Shown here one piece after another: positions 35,978 through 45,216 of a DNA stretch of 64,000 bases; the first letter of the stretch is position 1, and every line of letters begins with the position of its first letter. The stretch is taken from positions 496,001 to 560,000 of the forward strand of contig NZ_CP071839.1 of assembly GCF_017526105.1 (NCBI RefSeq). The letters are read 5' to 3'. This stretch comes from Streptomyces cyanogenus (lineage in GTDB: Bacteria > Actinomycetota > Actinomycetes > Streptomycetales > Streptomycetaceae). The notes under the pieces were generated by a model. That model saw only the letters and a program-made list of their open reading frames with translations, did no database searches and was not told where the DNA came from. The position numbers were made by a program, and so were the translations under genes.

Positions 35978-35993
35978 TGACACGTCTGTGACA
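35975..35993 (+). promoter_or_regulatory. Direct repeat upstream of the orphan LuxR gene
   Basis: CTGTGACA occurs at 35975-35982 and 35986-35993, spaced one helical turn (11 bp). A second element, AGGGC-aaatc-GCCCT (36040-36054), is an inverted repeat nearer the gene. Both are candidate operator sites for the regulator itself or another factor. This is inference from spacing only. Confidence 0.35.
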
Positions 35994-36094
35994 GTCGGCG
36001 GACAGCTTCATGCAGTACGGCAAGCAATCTGGTGGAACAAGGGCAAATCGCCCTAACCGGACAGCCCCCCAGCCGTTCCGCCGGAGGAATCACC

Positions 36095-36325
36095 ATGAGC
36101 GCCATCCTCGCCCCGTCGCACACCGAAGCCCCCGCCCCCGCGCTGGCTCCGCGCGAGCGGGAGACGCTCCGGCACATCGCCGCCGGCCGGACCTACCTGC
36201 AGACGGCCCGCCACATGGGACTGTCCACCCACACCGTGGACGCCTACCTGCGCCGCATCCGGGCCAAGTTCAACATCACCAACACCGCCGAGCTGACCCG
36301 CATGGCCATCGCCCTGGGTCTGTGA
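36095..36325 (+). CDS. Orphan LuxR-type HTH regulator (76 aa)
   Basis: The protein is little more than a LuxR-family DNA-binding domain: LAPRERETLRHIAAGRTYLQTA...LSTHTVDAYLRRIRAKFNI...ELTRMAIALGL. It lacks a receiver or ligand domain. A strong GGAGGA precedes ATG 36095. Similar stand-alone LuxR proteins recur in streptomycetes, with conserved upstream sequences, and may be controlled by level or by a partner protein. Its target genes are unknown. Confidence 0.88.
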   Translation: MSAILAPSHTEAPAPALAPRERETLRHIAAGRTYLQTARHMGLSTHTVDAYLRRIRAKFNITNTAELTRMAIALGL

Positions 36326-36370
36326 GCCGCGGGCGCCCGGCGCGCCGGGCGACGGTGGCAGGATGCCCGG

Positions 36371-37477
36371 ATGGATCTGATCTTGCGAACGGCCGGCGCA
36401 CTGCTCGGGACCGAGCTGTCCGACCCGGTCGACCTGGGCGGCAGCCGCCGCAGCTCCGTCCTGCGCTGCCGGACCGCGGCGGGCGGCACCGTGGTCGTGA
36501 AGGCGTTCGGCAGGGAACCGGAGGCGCTGCGTTCCTTCGCCTCGGAGGCCGCCGCACTGTCCCTCGGCGCGGGACCGGCCCTGCTGGGTGTGGACCCGGA
36601 CACGCCGCTGCTGGTGATGGAGGACCTGGGAGCCGCACCGACACTCGCGGACGTACTGCTCGGCGACGATCCGAAGGCCGCGACGGACGGCCTGCTGGCC
36701 TGGGCCGGCGCACTCGGCCGGCTGGCCGCCGGCTCGGTGACCGGACACGCCGACTTCACCCGGCTGGCGGCCCGGTTCGACCAGGGTGTGCCCTCGGGGC
36801 CGGACGACCCGTGGATCGAGCGCTGCACCGCCGGACTTCCCGCCCTGCTCGCGCAGTCGGGGGTCGACGTGCCGCCGGACCTGGCCGATGAGCTGGCCCG
36901 GATCGGCGCGGCGGCCCGTGACCGCTGTCCGGCGTTCACGCCCGGCGACACCTGCCCGGACAACAACCTGCTCACGGCGGACGGCCTGCGCCTGATCGAC
37001 TTCGAGAGCGCGACCTTCCAGTCGGTCTTCCTGACCGCCGCCTACTGCCGGATGCCCTTCTCCACCTGCTGGTGCGTCTTCCGGCTCCCCGCGGACCTGG
37101 CCCGGAAGGTCGAGCAGACCTATCGCGCCGAGGTCGCGGCCGTCTATCCGGAGCTGGCCGAGGACCCGGTGTGGCAGGCCGGGCTGCGCGCGGCGATCGC
37201 GCTCTGGACGGTCCACGGGACCGTGTACCTGCTTCCCCATGCCGGCGAGGACCGGCCCATGCACCGGAGCCGGCGCCCGGTCCCGACGGTGCGGCAGCTG
37301 CTGCGGCACCGCTGGGAGACGGCGCGCACGCTCACGGAGTTCCCGGCGCTGGCCCGCACCATGGAGCTGCTGCTGGACGGCCTCGCCCGTGACTGGCAGA
37401 CCGCCCCGCTGCCGGAGTATCCCGCCTTCCGGAACCGCGGGCCGCGGGAGCCGGGCGAGGGGGGCGGGGCGCCCTAG
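36371..37477 (+). CDS. APH-like phosphotransferase-fold protein
   Basis: A 368-aa kinase-fold protein. It has VVVKAFG (ATP lysine), LLVMEDLG (hinge), TPGDTCPDNNLL in place of the HxDxxxxN catalytic loop (the His is replaced, the Asp and Asn kept), and LIDFESA as the metal-binding DFG-like motif. The fold is that of aminoglycoside and choline kinases; the substrate is unknown. It starts 45 bp after the orphan regulator, so they may share a transcript. Confidence 0.8.
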   Translation: MDLILRTAGALLGTELSDPVDLGGSRRSSVLRCRTAAGGTVVVKAFGREPEALRSFASEAAALSLGAGPALLGVDPDTPLLVMEDLGAAPTLADVLLGDDPKAATDGLLAWAGALGRLAAGSVTGHADFTRLAARFDQGVPSGPDDPWIERCTAGLPALLAQSGVDVPPDLADELARIGAAARDRCPAFTPGDTCPDNNLLTADGLRLIDFESATFQSVFLTAAYCRMPFSTCWCVFRLPADLARKVEQTYRAEVAAVYPELAEDPVWQAGLRAAIALWTVHGTVYLLPHAGEDRPMHRSRRPVPTVRQLLRHRWETARTLTEFPALARTMELLLDGLARDWQTAPLPEYPAFRNRGPREPGEGGGAP

Positions 37478-37547
37478 GGGCTTTTCGGCCGCCGTGGAAG
37501 GGGCACGCGGTCGGGGTACGACTTCCGACCGGAGGGGCGGTACCACG

Positions 37548-38078
37548 ATGGCCGAGTACGAGCGTTCCCGCACCATGCCCGCACAGCCCGAGCACGTCTT
37601 CGACCAGGCGGCCAACGTCGGCCAGCTCGACGCCTGGCTCCCGGACGCCCTGCACGTGGACGTCGAGGAGCCGCCCGCCGTGACCGTGCACGAGGACCGC
37701 TCCGGGCAGGACATGCCCGCCCTGCTGCGCTCCGAGCCGGACCAGATGCGCCTGGAGTGGGGCACCCGGGAGCAGGGCAGCTACACCGGCTGGCTCCAGG
37801 TGGCGGGCATCGGCAGCGGGGCCAGCGAGGTGACCGTGCACCTGTCCTTCTTCGACGAGGGCCACGATCCGGGCGAGCAGGTGGTGAACGACGCCCTCGA
37901 CGGGAGCCTGCGCAGGCTGGAGGATCAGGTGCGGCTGCGGGTCGACAACGCGGGCGGCTCAGCTGCCGCGCCTGCCGCGCGCCGGCCTCCGCGGGAGGTG
38001 CTCGGACCCGCGGCTGGGCCCGGGCGGGACGGTCGCGCACTCAGACGCTGGTCAGCGTCTGCGGCGACGGTTGTTTGA
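37548..38078 (+). CDS. SRPBCC-family protein
   Basis: A 176-aa protein. Residues 1-140 form a START/polyketide-cyclase-like SRPBCC fold (MAEYERSRTMPAQPEHVFDQ start, LHLSFFDEG-like strand, C-terminal helix). The last 35 residues are Ala/Arg/Pro-rich and perhaps disordered. Such folds bind hydrophobic ligands or serve in stress responses. The ribosome site GGAGGGG precedes ATG 37548. Its 3' end is convergent with the next gene. Confidence 0.82.
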   Translation: MAEYERSRTMPAQPEHVFDQAANVGQLDAWLPDALHVDVEEPPAVTVHEDRSGQDMPALLRSEPDQMRLEWGTREQGSYTGWLQVAGIGSGASEVTVHLSFFDEGHDPGEQVVNDALDGSLRRLEDQVRLRVDNAGGSAAAPAARRPPREVLGPAAGPGRDGRALRRWSASAATVV

Positions 38079-38279
38079 TCATCGTGTCGGTCCAGCGGAT
38101 CTGGCGCAGGGTCCGCGGGTGGCAGTCGCTCGCCAGGGCGAGGAGCCGTCGGTCGCCGCCCGCCTGCCCGGCCTGGGCGACCATCTCCCAGTGCACGGAG
38201 TTGCGGGTGGCCGCCAGGTGCAGTCCCCCGGCGTTCGCCGCCGGGGACCGCGAAGGCGCCTCCACACCCCCGTCGCCGG

Positions 38280-39875
38280 TCAGTAGCCGGACCCCAGCCG
38301 CTGGGTCGAGTAGGCGCACTCGGTGTAGATGTAGCCGGACCTCAGCCTGGCGGTGTCCGAGGCCGGGGTCGCGGTGCCGCCGCCGTTCGGCTTGTGCACG
38401 AAGTAGGTGGTGCCGACGGGCAGGCTGATCGTGCGCTGCGGGTAGTTCCTGCTGCTGTCGCGGCAGGGCTTGAAGGTCTTGAAGACCGTCTCCGCGAACG
38501 AGTACGCCTTGCAGCCGCCGCAGCCCTTGAGGGTGAAGCTGCCGGTGACCGGGCCGGTGTACAGGACGGTGATGTCGTCCGGGCTGTCGTTCTTGACCGT
38601 GACGGAGATGCTGCCGCCGGAGGCCGTGGTGGGCAGCTTCTTCCCGGCCGCGGGGAGCGTCTGGGCGACCTCGGCGGCTATGGCGACCTTCTCGGCGCGG
38701 GCCCGGTTCCTGTCGTGCTCGTGGTCGGCGGCGAACTGCTCCATGGTCTTCTGCGCCGCCGCGAAGTCGCCGTCCTTGTACTGGTCGACACCGCACGCGT
38801 AGGTTCCCGAGCCGCCGCTGCGGCCGGCCCGGCTCGCGGTCTTCGCCAGCCGTCCGTCCGCGTCCCGGGCCGAGCCGGCCAGGTCGCCGATCCGGGTGTC
38901 GAGGTCGCGCAGCCGCTCGACGGCCGCACAGGGATCGTCGCCGTCGACGGCCTTCTCCTGCTTCGCCACCGCCGCGTCGACGGCGGGCACCACCTTGGCC
39001 GCCGCCCCGGACCGCGGGAAGGTGTCCAGCAGGTCGCCGAAGCGGTTCACCCAGTCCCCCTCGCCGGCCGCCAGGGACTGCTCCCCGCACGCGTACAGGG
39101 CGTTCGCGAGCCGGTCGTCGGGCCAGCCGGCCAGCGAACCGAGCTGCTCCTCGGGCATCGTGTCCGGCACGGTGCGGAGGTACTTCAGCGGCTCCACGGC
39201 GTCGCAGTACCGGCCGTGGCCGTAGGCCGCGCCGACGGTGGTGTAGTAGGTGCGCAGGCTGTCGGGGACCCTGCGGGCCGCGCGGGAACCGGAGTGGTCC
39301 ACGGCGATGTCGCGGTAGACGTCGAGGGCTCTTCGGTAGTCCGGTGTGGCGGAGCCGAAGGACCGCCGGCCGCTCTCGGCCACCAGGTCGTCGGCGCGCT
39401 CCAGGCGGCCGAGCAGCGCTTGTTCCACGGCTTCCTCGTGGGCGTCCTGGTACCAGAGGGCGCCGCCGGCGGGTAGGGCGAGCAGCAGTACGCCCAGCAG
39501 CAGCGCCAGGGGCGCCCTGCCGGGCCGGGCGAGCCGGGTGCGCAGTCCGGCGAACCCGCCGTGGACGGTCGCCGCCAGCAGGAGCACGGCGTAACCGGCG
39601 AGCGCCGCTCCGGGGACGCCGTCGGCGTCCGCCGGGAGCGCCACGAGCAGCAGCGCGGCGGTCGCCGCCCAGCAGACGGCGGTCGGCACCCAGCGGCGCA
39701 GGAGCGCGTAGCCGAGGCCGAGGCCGCTCAGGTTGAGCAGGGCGACCGCGGCGGCCCGCCAGGGGTCCGGCGGAGCGGGCGGCGGACCCGCGGGCCGGGG
39801 TGGCGGCGCCGACGGCATGGGCGGCAGCGGCGGTCCGCCGTACCCCTGGTTCGGACCGTACGGACCTCCGGACAT
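38280..39875 (-). CDS. Large membrane protein with extracytoplasmic Cys-rich domains, function unknown
   Basis: A 531-aa protein. A Gly/Pro-rich cytoplasmic N-terminus (1-38, repeated GPPPAPP) is followed by four membrane helices (about 40-165), then a long helical extracytoplasmic part with tetratricopeptide-like features (about 165-400, Cys in YCDAVEPL, ALYACGEQ, DPCAAVERL, TYACGVDQY). The C-terminus (about 405-531) has a beta-domain with GCGGCKAYSFAE. The regular cysteines suggest disulphides outside the cell. I do not recognise a named family beyond streptomycete hypothetical proteins. Confidence 0.75.
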   Translation of the reverse strand: MSGGPYGPNQGYGGPPLPPMPSAPPPRPAGPPPAPPDPWRAAAVALLNLSGLGLGYALLRRWVPTAVCWAATAALLLVALPADADGVPGAALAGYAVLLLAATVHGGFAGLRTRLARPGRAPLALLLGVLLLALPAGGALWYQDAHEEAVEQALLGRLERADDLVAESGRRSFGSATPDYRRALDVYRDIAVDHSGSRAARRVPDSLRTYYTTVGAAYGHGRYCDAVEPLKYLRTVPDTMPEEQLGSLAGWPDDRLANALYACGEQSLAAGEGDWVNRFGDLLDTFPRSGAAAKVVPAVDAAVAKQEKAVDGDDPCAAVERLRDLDTRIGDLAGSARDADGRLAKTASRAGRSGGSGTYACGVDQYKDGDFAAAQKTMEQFAADHEHDRNRARAEKVAIAAEVAQTLPAAGKKLPTTASGGSISVTVKNDSPDDITVLYTGPVTGSFTLKGCGGCKAYSFAETVFKTFKPCRDSSRNYPQRTISLPVGTTYFVHKPNGGGTATPASDTARLRSGYIYTECAYSTQRLGSGY

Positions 39876-39987
39876 GATGGCTCCCCCCGGTCAACTGCCC
39901 CTGCATGTCTGCGGATCCGCAGTGTACGGGCGCGGGAGCGAGCCCGACAGAGGCCCGAAAGCAGACCCTTTCCTACACAACCCTTAT

Positions 39988-40017
39988 TTGCCTCATGCCC
40001 TATTTGTCCGATTATCC
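39988..40017 (+). promoter_or_regulatory. Promoter candidate for the FUSC/PP2C pair
   Basis: TTGCCT (39988-39993) and TTATCC (40012-40017) are 18 bp apart in a locally AT-rich stretch. The start codon of the small FUSC protein is 65 bp further on. It is the only promoter-like site seen in this gap. Confidence 0.45.
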
Positions 40018-40081
40018 TGGGCGGCCTTGCCGGGCCGACCGAGCGGCCCGCTGATCCCGACGAGGAAAGGGGCGACGAGGC

Positions 40082-41191
40082 ATGCGCGGGGCATGGTGGT
40101 CCGCTCTGCCGGCACGGACGCGGCGCCTCGGCCGCACCCACTGCGCCGAGGCCGCCCGGGCGACCGTGGCCGCCGGGCTGACGTGGCAGACCTGTACGGC
40201 ACTGCTGCACACGCCCGACCCGTACGCGGGGGCCGTCGCCGCACTGCTCATCGTCGAGACGACGGTGGTGCGCACGGCCTCCGCCGCCCTGCGGTACGGC
40301 GCGGGCTGTCTGCTCGGCGTGCTCGTCGCCGTACCCGGCGCCTTGTACGTCCGGCCCGGCATGGCGGGCCTGGCCCTGGTCGTCTTCGCCTCCGTGCTGC
40401 TCGCCCGGCGCGGGTTCCTCGGGCACCACGGGATCCATGTGCCGACGACCGCGCTGATCACGTTCGCCCTGGTCCGGGGCCGGCACCCCGGCGAGCTGGT
40501 CTCCCACCTGGCGGAGATCGTGCTCGGCATCGCGTTCGGCCTGGCGTGCAGCGCGCTGCTGCTCCCGGCCGTGCGGGTGCGGTCCGCCGAGCGGGCCCTG
40601 GAGGAGCTGCGGGTACTGGTGGCCCGGTATCTCGACGGACTGGCCGACACGGTCGTGGGCCGCGGGCGCCCCCGGGACGTGCTCGGCCCCGCGTGGGAGC
40701 AGGACCTCGACCGGGCCCTGGAGCACGCCCGCACGGCCGTGGACGAGGCGCACGAGAGCCTGCGGTGGAACGTACGGCCGGCGGCCCGGCACCGGCGCTG
40801 GCACCTGGACCGCCGGGTGCTGCGGACGTTGTCCGAGGTGGCGCGCGAGCTGACCGCCACGGGCCGACTTCTCGACGCCCACCCGATGGCGGCAGGCACC
40901 TCCGGTCCCGGCACCGCCTTCGCGCAGCCGTACGCCCGGCTGCTGCGCACGACCGCGCTGTGCGCCTACTCCTGCCGGGGCGGCCGGCCGCACCCCGCCC
41001 TGCCCGCGACCCGGCGGGCCCTGACCCGGCTCGGCACCGCCCGCCGCGATCCCCCGGCCACCGGCGCCGAGGCCGGCCGCCTGCTCCGGCACCTGGAGTC
41101 GGCCCTGTCCTGCCTGTCGGCGCCGGCGCCCGCCCCACCCGTCCGCACCCACCGGGCCCTCGGCCCGCTACGGCCCACCTCGCGACGATGA
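40082..41191 (+). CDS. Half-size FUSC-like membrane protein
   Basis: A 369-aa protein. The N-terminal 165 residues hold five or six membrane helices with the FUSC/DUF939-like pattern; the rest is soluble, helical and Arg/Ala-rich. It is half the length of the FUSC protein at 7231-9396 and would have to dimerise to make a full transporter. Its stop overlaps the start of the PP2C gene (ATGA), so the two are translationally coupled. The substrate is unknown. Confidence 0.82.
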   Translation: MRGAWWSALPARTRRLGRTHCAEAARATVAAGLTWQTCTALLHTPDPYAGAVAALLIVETTVVRTASAALRYGAGCLLGVLVAVPGALYVRPGMAGLALVVFASVLLARRGFLGHHGIHVPTTALITFALVRGRHPGELVSHLAEIVLGIAFGLACSALLLPAVRVRSAERALEELRVLVARYLDGLADTVVGRGRPRDVLGPAWEQDLDRALEHARTAVDEAHESLRWNVRPAARHRRWHLDRRVLRTLSEVARELTATGRLLDAHPMAAGTSGPGTAFAQPYARLLRTTALCAYSCRGGRPHPALPATRRALTRLGTARRDPPATGAEAGRLLRHLESALSCLSAPAPAPPVRTHRALGPLRPTSRR

Positions 41192-42411
41192 CCCACACCA
41201 CTGCTGCGCACACCACCCCTCAGCCCCGTACCCGCACCGGTCCCCGGCGCCCGGTCCGGACCCCGATCCGCCGCCTCACCCGGTCCCGTGTCCTCCTCGC
41301 GGCGGCCCCCGTCACCCTGATGACGGTCGTCGCCCTCACCGATCTGCTCACCCCCGACTGGCTGCATGTGTCACCGGTGATGGCCGCCGTGCCCGTGCTG
41401 GCCTCGGTGTTGCTCCCGCCGTGGGCCACGGCCTCCCTGAGCTGTGCGGCGCTGGCCGTGACCGCCCTGCTCCAGGCCGACGCCGGGCAGTGGGGGCGGC
41501 CCGACTCCGACGTCGTGCTGTTCACCCTGTTCGTGGTCGGCCTGACCTCGATGGCCGCCTGTTGCCTGCGCGGGCGCCGGGAACGCCAGTTGCAGCAGGT
41601 CCGCTCGGTGGCGGAGACGGCACAGCGGGCGCTGATGCACCCCCTCCCCCACCGGATCGGTTCGCTGGCCCTGCGCGGGGTGTATCTGCCGGCCGAGTCG
41701 GAGGCGCGGATCGGCGGCGACTTCTACGAGGCGCTGCACACGCCGTACGGCACCCGGATCCTGGTCGGCGACGTCCGGGGCAAGGGGCTGCCGGCCGTCG
41801 GGGCCTCCGCCGCGCTGCTCGGCGCCTTCCGCGAACTCGCCTACCGGGAGCGGTCGTTGACGCGGATCGCCGAGCGTCTGGACGAGCGGGCCCGGCGGCA
41901 GATCGCCGCCGTCGACGGCATCCTGGAGGAAGGCCGGACGGACAGCGTGCTGTTCACCGAGCGGTTCGCGACCGCGCTGCTGGTGGAGTTCCCGCCCGGC
42001 GAGCCGGTGGCCCGCCTCGTGCACTGCGGGCACCCCGAGCCGTTCCTCGTGCGCGCCGGGCGGGTGCACGGCGTGCTCCCCGACCAGCCCGGTGCCCCGC
42101 TCGGCCTCGGCGACCTGCTGGATACGCCACCGCCCGTCCAGACCCTGCCGTTCGGCCGGGGCGACCGGCTGCTGCTGTACACGGACGGGTTCATCGAGGC
42201 CCGGGACCGGCGCGGCCGCTTCCTCGACCTGACCGCCCGCGTCGAGGCGCACGCCGGCCGGCCCCTGGAGGCGATGGTGGCCGGTCTGCGCCGCGACCTC
42301 GTCCGCCATGTACGCGGCGACCTCGGCGACGACGCGGCACTGGTGGCACTGGAGCGACTGCCCGGCCGACCGGACTCCCCGTGCTCCCTGCCCCGGCACA
42401 CCGGCCCGTGA
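41188..42411 (+). CDS. Membrane-anchored SpoIIE-type PP2C phosphatase
   Basis: A 407-aa protein. Four membrane helices (about 35-145) are followed by a SpoIIE-like PP2C domain (about 165-390). It has the metal-binding aspartates in RIGGDFYEA, VGDVRGKGLPA, LLYTDGFIEA and LGDDAALVAL. It lacks the ATPase domain found in the first gene of the window. It probably dephosphorylates an anti-anti-sigma factor of the STAS type. It is coupled to the FUSC-like gene, which could link transport with sigma-factor signalling. Confidence 0.92.
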   Translation: MTHTTAAHTTPQPRTRTGPRRPVRTPIRRLTRSRVLLAAAPVTLMTVVALTDLLTPDWLHVSPVMAAVPVLASVLLPPWATASLSCAALAVTALLQADAGQWGRPDSDVVLFTLFVVGLTSMAACCLRGRRERQLQQVRSVAETAQRALMHPLPHRIGSLALRGVYLPAESEARIGGDFYEALHTPYGTRILVGDVRGKGLPAVGASAALLGAFRELAYRERSLTRIAERLDERARRQIAAVDGILEEGRTDSVLFTERFATALLVEFPPGEPVARLVHCGHPEPFLVRAGRVHGVLPDQPGAPLGLGDLLDTPPPVQTLPFGRGDRLLLYTDGFIEARDRRGRFLDLTARVEAHAGRPLEAMVAGLRRDLVRHVRGDLGDDAALVALERLPGRPDSPCSLPRHTGP

Positions 42412-42601
42412 ACGGGTCCCCTGCCGGGCTGCCCCCGCCGGCGCGGACCGCGTCCGGCCGGACCCCCTGGCGCCTCCGTACGCCCGAACAGCCGCAGGGT
42501 TCCACTGTCCGGCCCAATGACGGTGCGCCTGACGGGCGGGCGAGCGCGACTGGTGTGACCGTGGGGAGAGGGTCGGCGATCACCAGTGGCGAGGAGAGGG
42601 C

Positions 42602-44068
42602 ATGGCTAACGGAGTCGGCGAGGGCTGTGCGCAGCTGAGTGCCGTGGCGGACGCCGTGCTCTACGAGGGGTACCTGCTGTATCCCTACCGCCGGTCCTCG
42701 GGGAAGAACCGGGTCCGCTGGCAGTTCGGGGTGCTGCTGCCCCGGGACTGGGTGGAGCAGGACGGACCGGTCAAGCCCGGGGTGTCGGGCTCCGCCGACT
42801 CCTGGTACCAGCAGACCGAGTGCCTGCTGGTGACCCACCGCGCCGACGCCGCCGTACGCGTGCGGGTGCGGTACCTGCAACTCCAGCGCAAGCAGGTGGA
42901 GGCGGCCGACGGGGACGGCGGGCATCGCCCGGTGGAGTCGCTGCGGACCGCCGACGGCGTCACCCACCTGTCGTTCGAGGAGGCGGTGCCCCGCGAGACC
43001 GAGCTGGTGCTGCCGCTGGCGGAACTGCTGCGGGAAGCGCGGACCGCCGCCGTGGGTGCGCCGGCCGGCACGGAGTACGAGCCGCTGCCGGAGGGCGCGG
43101 GGCGGACCGTGCGGCGGCGCCGGGAGGTGCGGGCTCAGACGACGGTCGTGGCCGAGCCGCTCGGGCCGGAGCTGTACCGGCTGCGGGTGCGCACCGAGAA
43201 CACGGCGGCAGCGGCCGGTCCGCGACTCCCGCGCAGCGGGGTGCTCGGGCAGGCGCTGCTGGCCACGCACACCCTCCTCGCCGCCGACGGGGCCGAGTTC
43301 GTGTCGCTGATCGACCCGCCCGCCGGCCTCGCCGAGCAGGTGCGCGGCTGCCGCAACGCGTTCACGTTCCCGGTGCTCGGCGGGACACCGCCGCAGCCGG
43401 CGGGCGACGACGGCGCGACGGGAGCGTCCCTGCTCTCCGCGCCGATCATCCTCCCTGACCATCCGCAGGTGGCCCCGGAGAGCCCGGGCGACCTGCACGA
43501 CGCGGCGGAGATCGACGAGATCCTCACGCTGCGCACGATGCTGCTGACCGACGAGGAGAAGGCCGAGGCTCGGGCCACCGATCCGCGGGCCGCGCGCATC
43601 CTCGACCGGGTGGACACCATGCCCCGGGAGGTGTTCTCCCGGCTGCACGGCGCCATCCGCTCCCTGACCCCGGCGCAGCGCCCGGCTGCCGGGCGGCCCG
43701 CCTGGTGGCAGGAGGGCGGGGACGACGGGCTGTCCCCGGCCACGGACACCGTGCTGGTGGACGGGGTGCCCGTGGGCGGCGGCAGCCGGGTACGGCTGCG
43801 TCCGCGCGCCCGGGGTGCCGACGCCCAGGACATGTTCCTGGAGGGACGGACCGCGCAGGTGGCCGCGGTCTTCCACGACGTGGACGGCAGCGTCCACCTG
43901 GCCGTCACCGTGGACGACGATCCCGCCGCCGAACTGCACGACTGGTACGGCCGGTTCCACTACTTCCGCCCCGATGAGGTGGCACCGCTCGACCGGGCCG
44001 AGTGCGCCGCGTCGGCCGCCGCCCACGACCCCGTCCGAGACCGGCTGCAACGGAGGCCGCAGACATGA
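42602..44068 (+). CDS. Conserved unknown protein of the hydrogenase locus (488 aa)
   Basis: A soluble protein without signal or membrane segments. It begins with the pattern LYEGYLLYPYRRSSGKNRVRWQFGVL and has a C-terminal beta-rich part (HDWYGRFHYFRPDEV). The stop overlaps the hhyS start (ATGA), so it is the first gene of the hydrogenase operon. I recognise similar long unknown proteins beside group 1h hydrogenases in actinobacteria. I infer a role in assembly or membrane attachment of HhySL, without direct evidence. The ribosome site GAGGAGAGGG is strong. Confidence 0.78.
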   Translation: MANGVGEGCAQLSAVADAVLYEGYLLYPYRRSSGKNRVRWQFGVLLPRDWVEQDGPVKPGVSGSADSWYQQTECLLVTHRADAAVRVRVRYLQLQRKQVEAADGDGGHRPVESLRTADGVTHLSFEEAVPRETELVLPLAELLREARTAAVGAPAGTEYEPLPEGAGRTVRRRREVRAQTTVVAEPLGPELYRLRVRTENTAAAAGPRLPRSGVLGQALLATHTLLAADGAEFVSLIDPPAGLAEQVRGCRNAFTFPVLGGTPPQPAGDDGATGASLLSAPIILPDHPQVAPESPGDLHDAAEIDEILTLRTMLLTDEEKAEARATDPRAARILDRVDTMPREVFSRLHGAIRSLTPAQRPAAGRPAWWQEGGDDGLSPATDTVLVDGVPVGGGSRVRLRPRARGADAQDMFLEGRTAQVAAVFHDVDGSVHLAVTVDDDPAAELHDWYGRFHYFRPDEVAPLDRAECAASAAAHDPVRDRLQRRPQT

Positions 44069-45153
44069 CCACACAGAGCGGTACCACGGAAGTCCAGGGC
44101 GAGCCCAGCAGGGCCGAGGCACGGGAGGGCTTCGACGAGATCACCATCCTGTGGATCTCGGAGGGCATGAGCTGCGACGGCGACACCGTCTCCCTCACCG
44201 CGGCCGGCCAGCCCTCCATCGAGGACGTCGTGCTCGGCCTCATCCCGGGCCTGCCGAAGGTGAACCTGGTCAACAAGGTGCTCTCGCCGAGCCTCGGCGG
44301 GGAGGACTTCCTGGCCCCGTACCGGGCGGCGGCCCGCGGTGAGCTGGAGCCGTTCATCCTGGTCATCGAGGGCTCGATCCCGAACCAGAACATCATCGAG
44401 GGCGACGGCTACTGGACCTCGTTCGGCAACCACCCGGACACCGGTGAGCCGCAGACGCTGAACGAGTGGATCGACGACCTCGCCCCCCGGGCCTGGGCGG
44501 TGGTCGCGGCGGGTACCTGCGCGACGTTCGGCGGCATCCACGCGATGGCCGGCAACCCGACCGGCTGTATGGGCCTCGCGGACTACCTGGGCTGGGACTT
44601 CAAGGCGCGCTCGGGGCTGCCGGTCGTCAACGTGCCGGGCTGTCCGATCCAGCCGGAGAACTTCATGGAGACCCTGGTCTGGGTGCTCCAGCACGCGGCC
44701 GGTGGCGCTCCCCCGCCGCCGCTGGACCACATGCTGCGTCCGCAGTGGCTGTTCGGGAAGACCGTCCACGAGGGCTGCGACCGGGCCGCGTACTACGAGC
44801 AGGCCGACTTCGCGCGGGACTACAACTCCCCCAAGTGCCAGGTGAAGGTCGGCTGCTGGGGTCCGGTCGTCAACTGCAACGTGCCCAAGCGCGGCTGGAT
44901 GGCCGGCATCGGCGGCTGCCCGAACGTCGGCGGCATCTGCATCGGCTGCACGATGCCGAGTTTCCCGGACGCCTTCATGCCGTTCATGGACGAACCCCCG
45001 GGCGGCACGCTGTCCACGATGGTGATCAGGCCGTACGGCGCGGTCATCCGCCGGCTGCGCGGCCTGACCAACGACATGGTGAACCACGAGCCCAGGTGGC
45101 GCCACAACAAGCGCAAGCTGACCAGCGGTTACGACCCGCACTGGCGTGCCTGA
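44065..45153 (+). CDS. hhyS: Group 1h [NiFe]-hydrogenase small subunit
   Basis: A 362-aa iron-sulfur subunit, without the Tat signal found in membrane-exported uptake hydrogenases. The N-terminal CxxC of other small subunits is replaced by C37-D-G-D40, the known 3Cys/1Asp proximal cluster of group 1h (formerly group 5) enzymes. Further Cys motifs: GTCATFGG, GCPIQPENF, CNVPKRGWMAG and CPNVGGICIGC. It passes electrons from the large subunit to the respiratory chain, oxidising H2 even at atmospheric levels and in air. The start ATG 44065 overlaps the upstream stop. The large subunit follows after 63 bp. Confidence 0.97.
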   Translation: MTTQSGTTEVQGEPSRAEAREGFDEITILWISEGMSCDGDTVSLTAAGQPSIEDVVLGLIPGLPKVNLVNKVLSPSLGGEDFLAPYRAAARGELEPFILVIEGSIPNQNIIEGDGYWTSFGNHPDTGEPQTLNEWIDDLAPRAWAVVAAGTCATFGGIHAMAGNPTGCMGLADYLGWDFKARSGLPVVNVPGCPIQPENFMETLVWVLQHAAGGAPPPPLDHMLRPQWLFGKTVHEGCDRAAYYEQADFARDYNSPKCQVKVGCWGPVVNCNVPKRGWMAGIGGCPNVGGICIGCTMPSFPDAFMPFMDEPPGGTLSTMVIRPYGAVIRRLRGLTNDMVNHEPRWRHNKRKLTSGYDPHWRA

Positions 45154-45216
45154 CGCCGTCCGTCCGCATTCCGCCACCGATCCGCGCAACCCGAACAGCG
45201 AGGGGCAGTACCGCAG

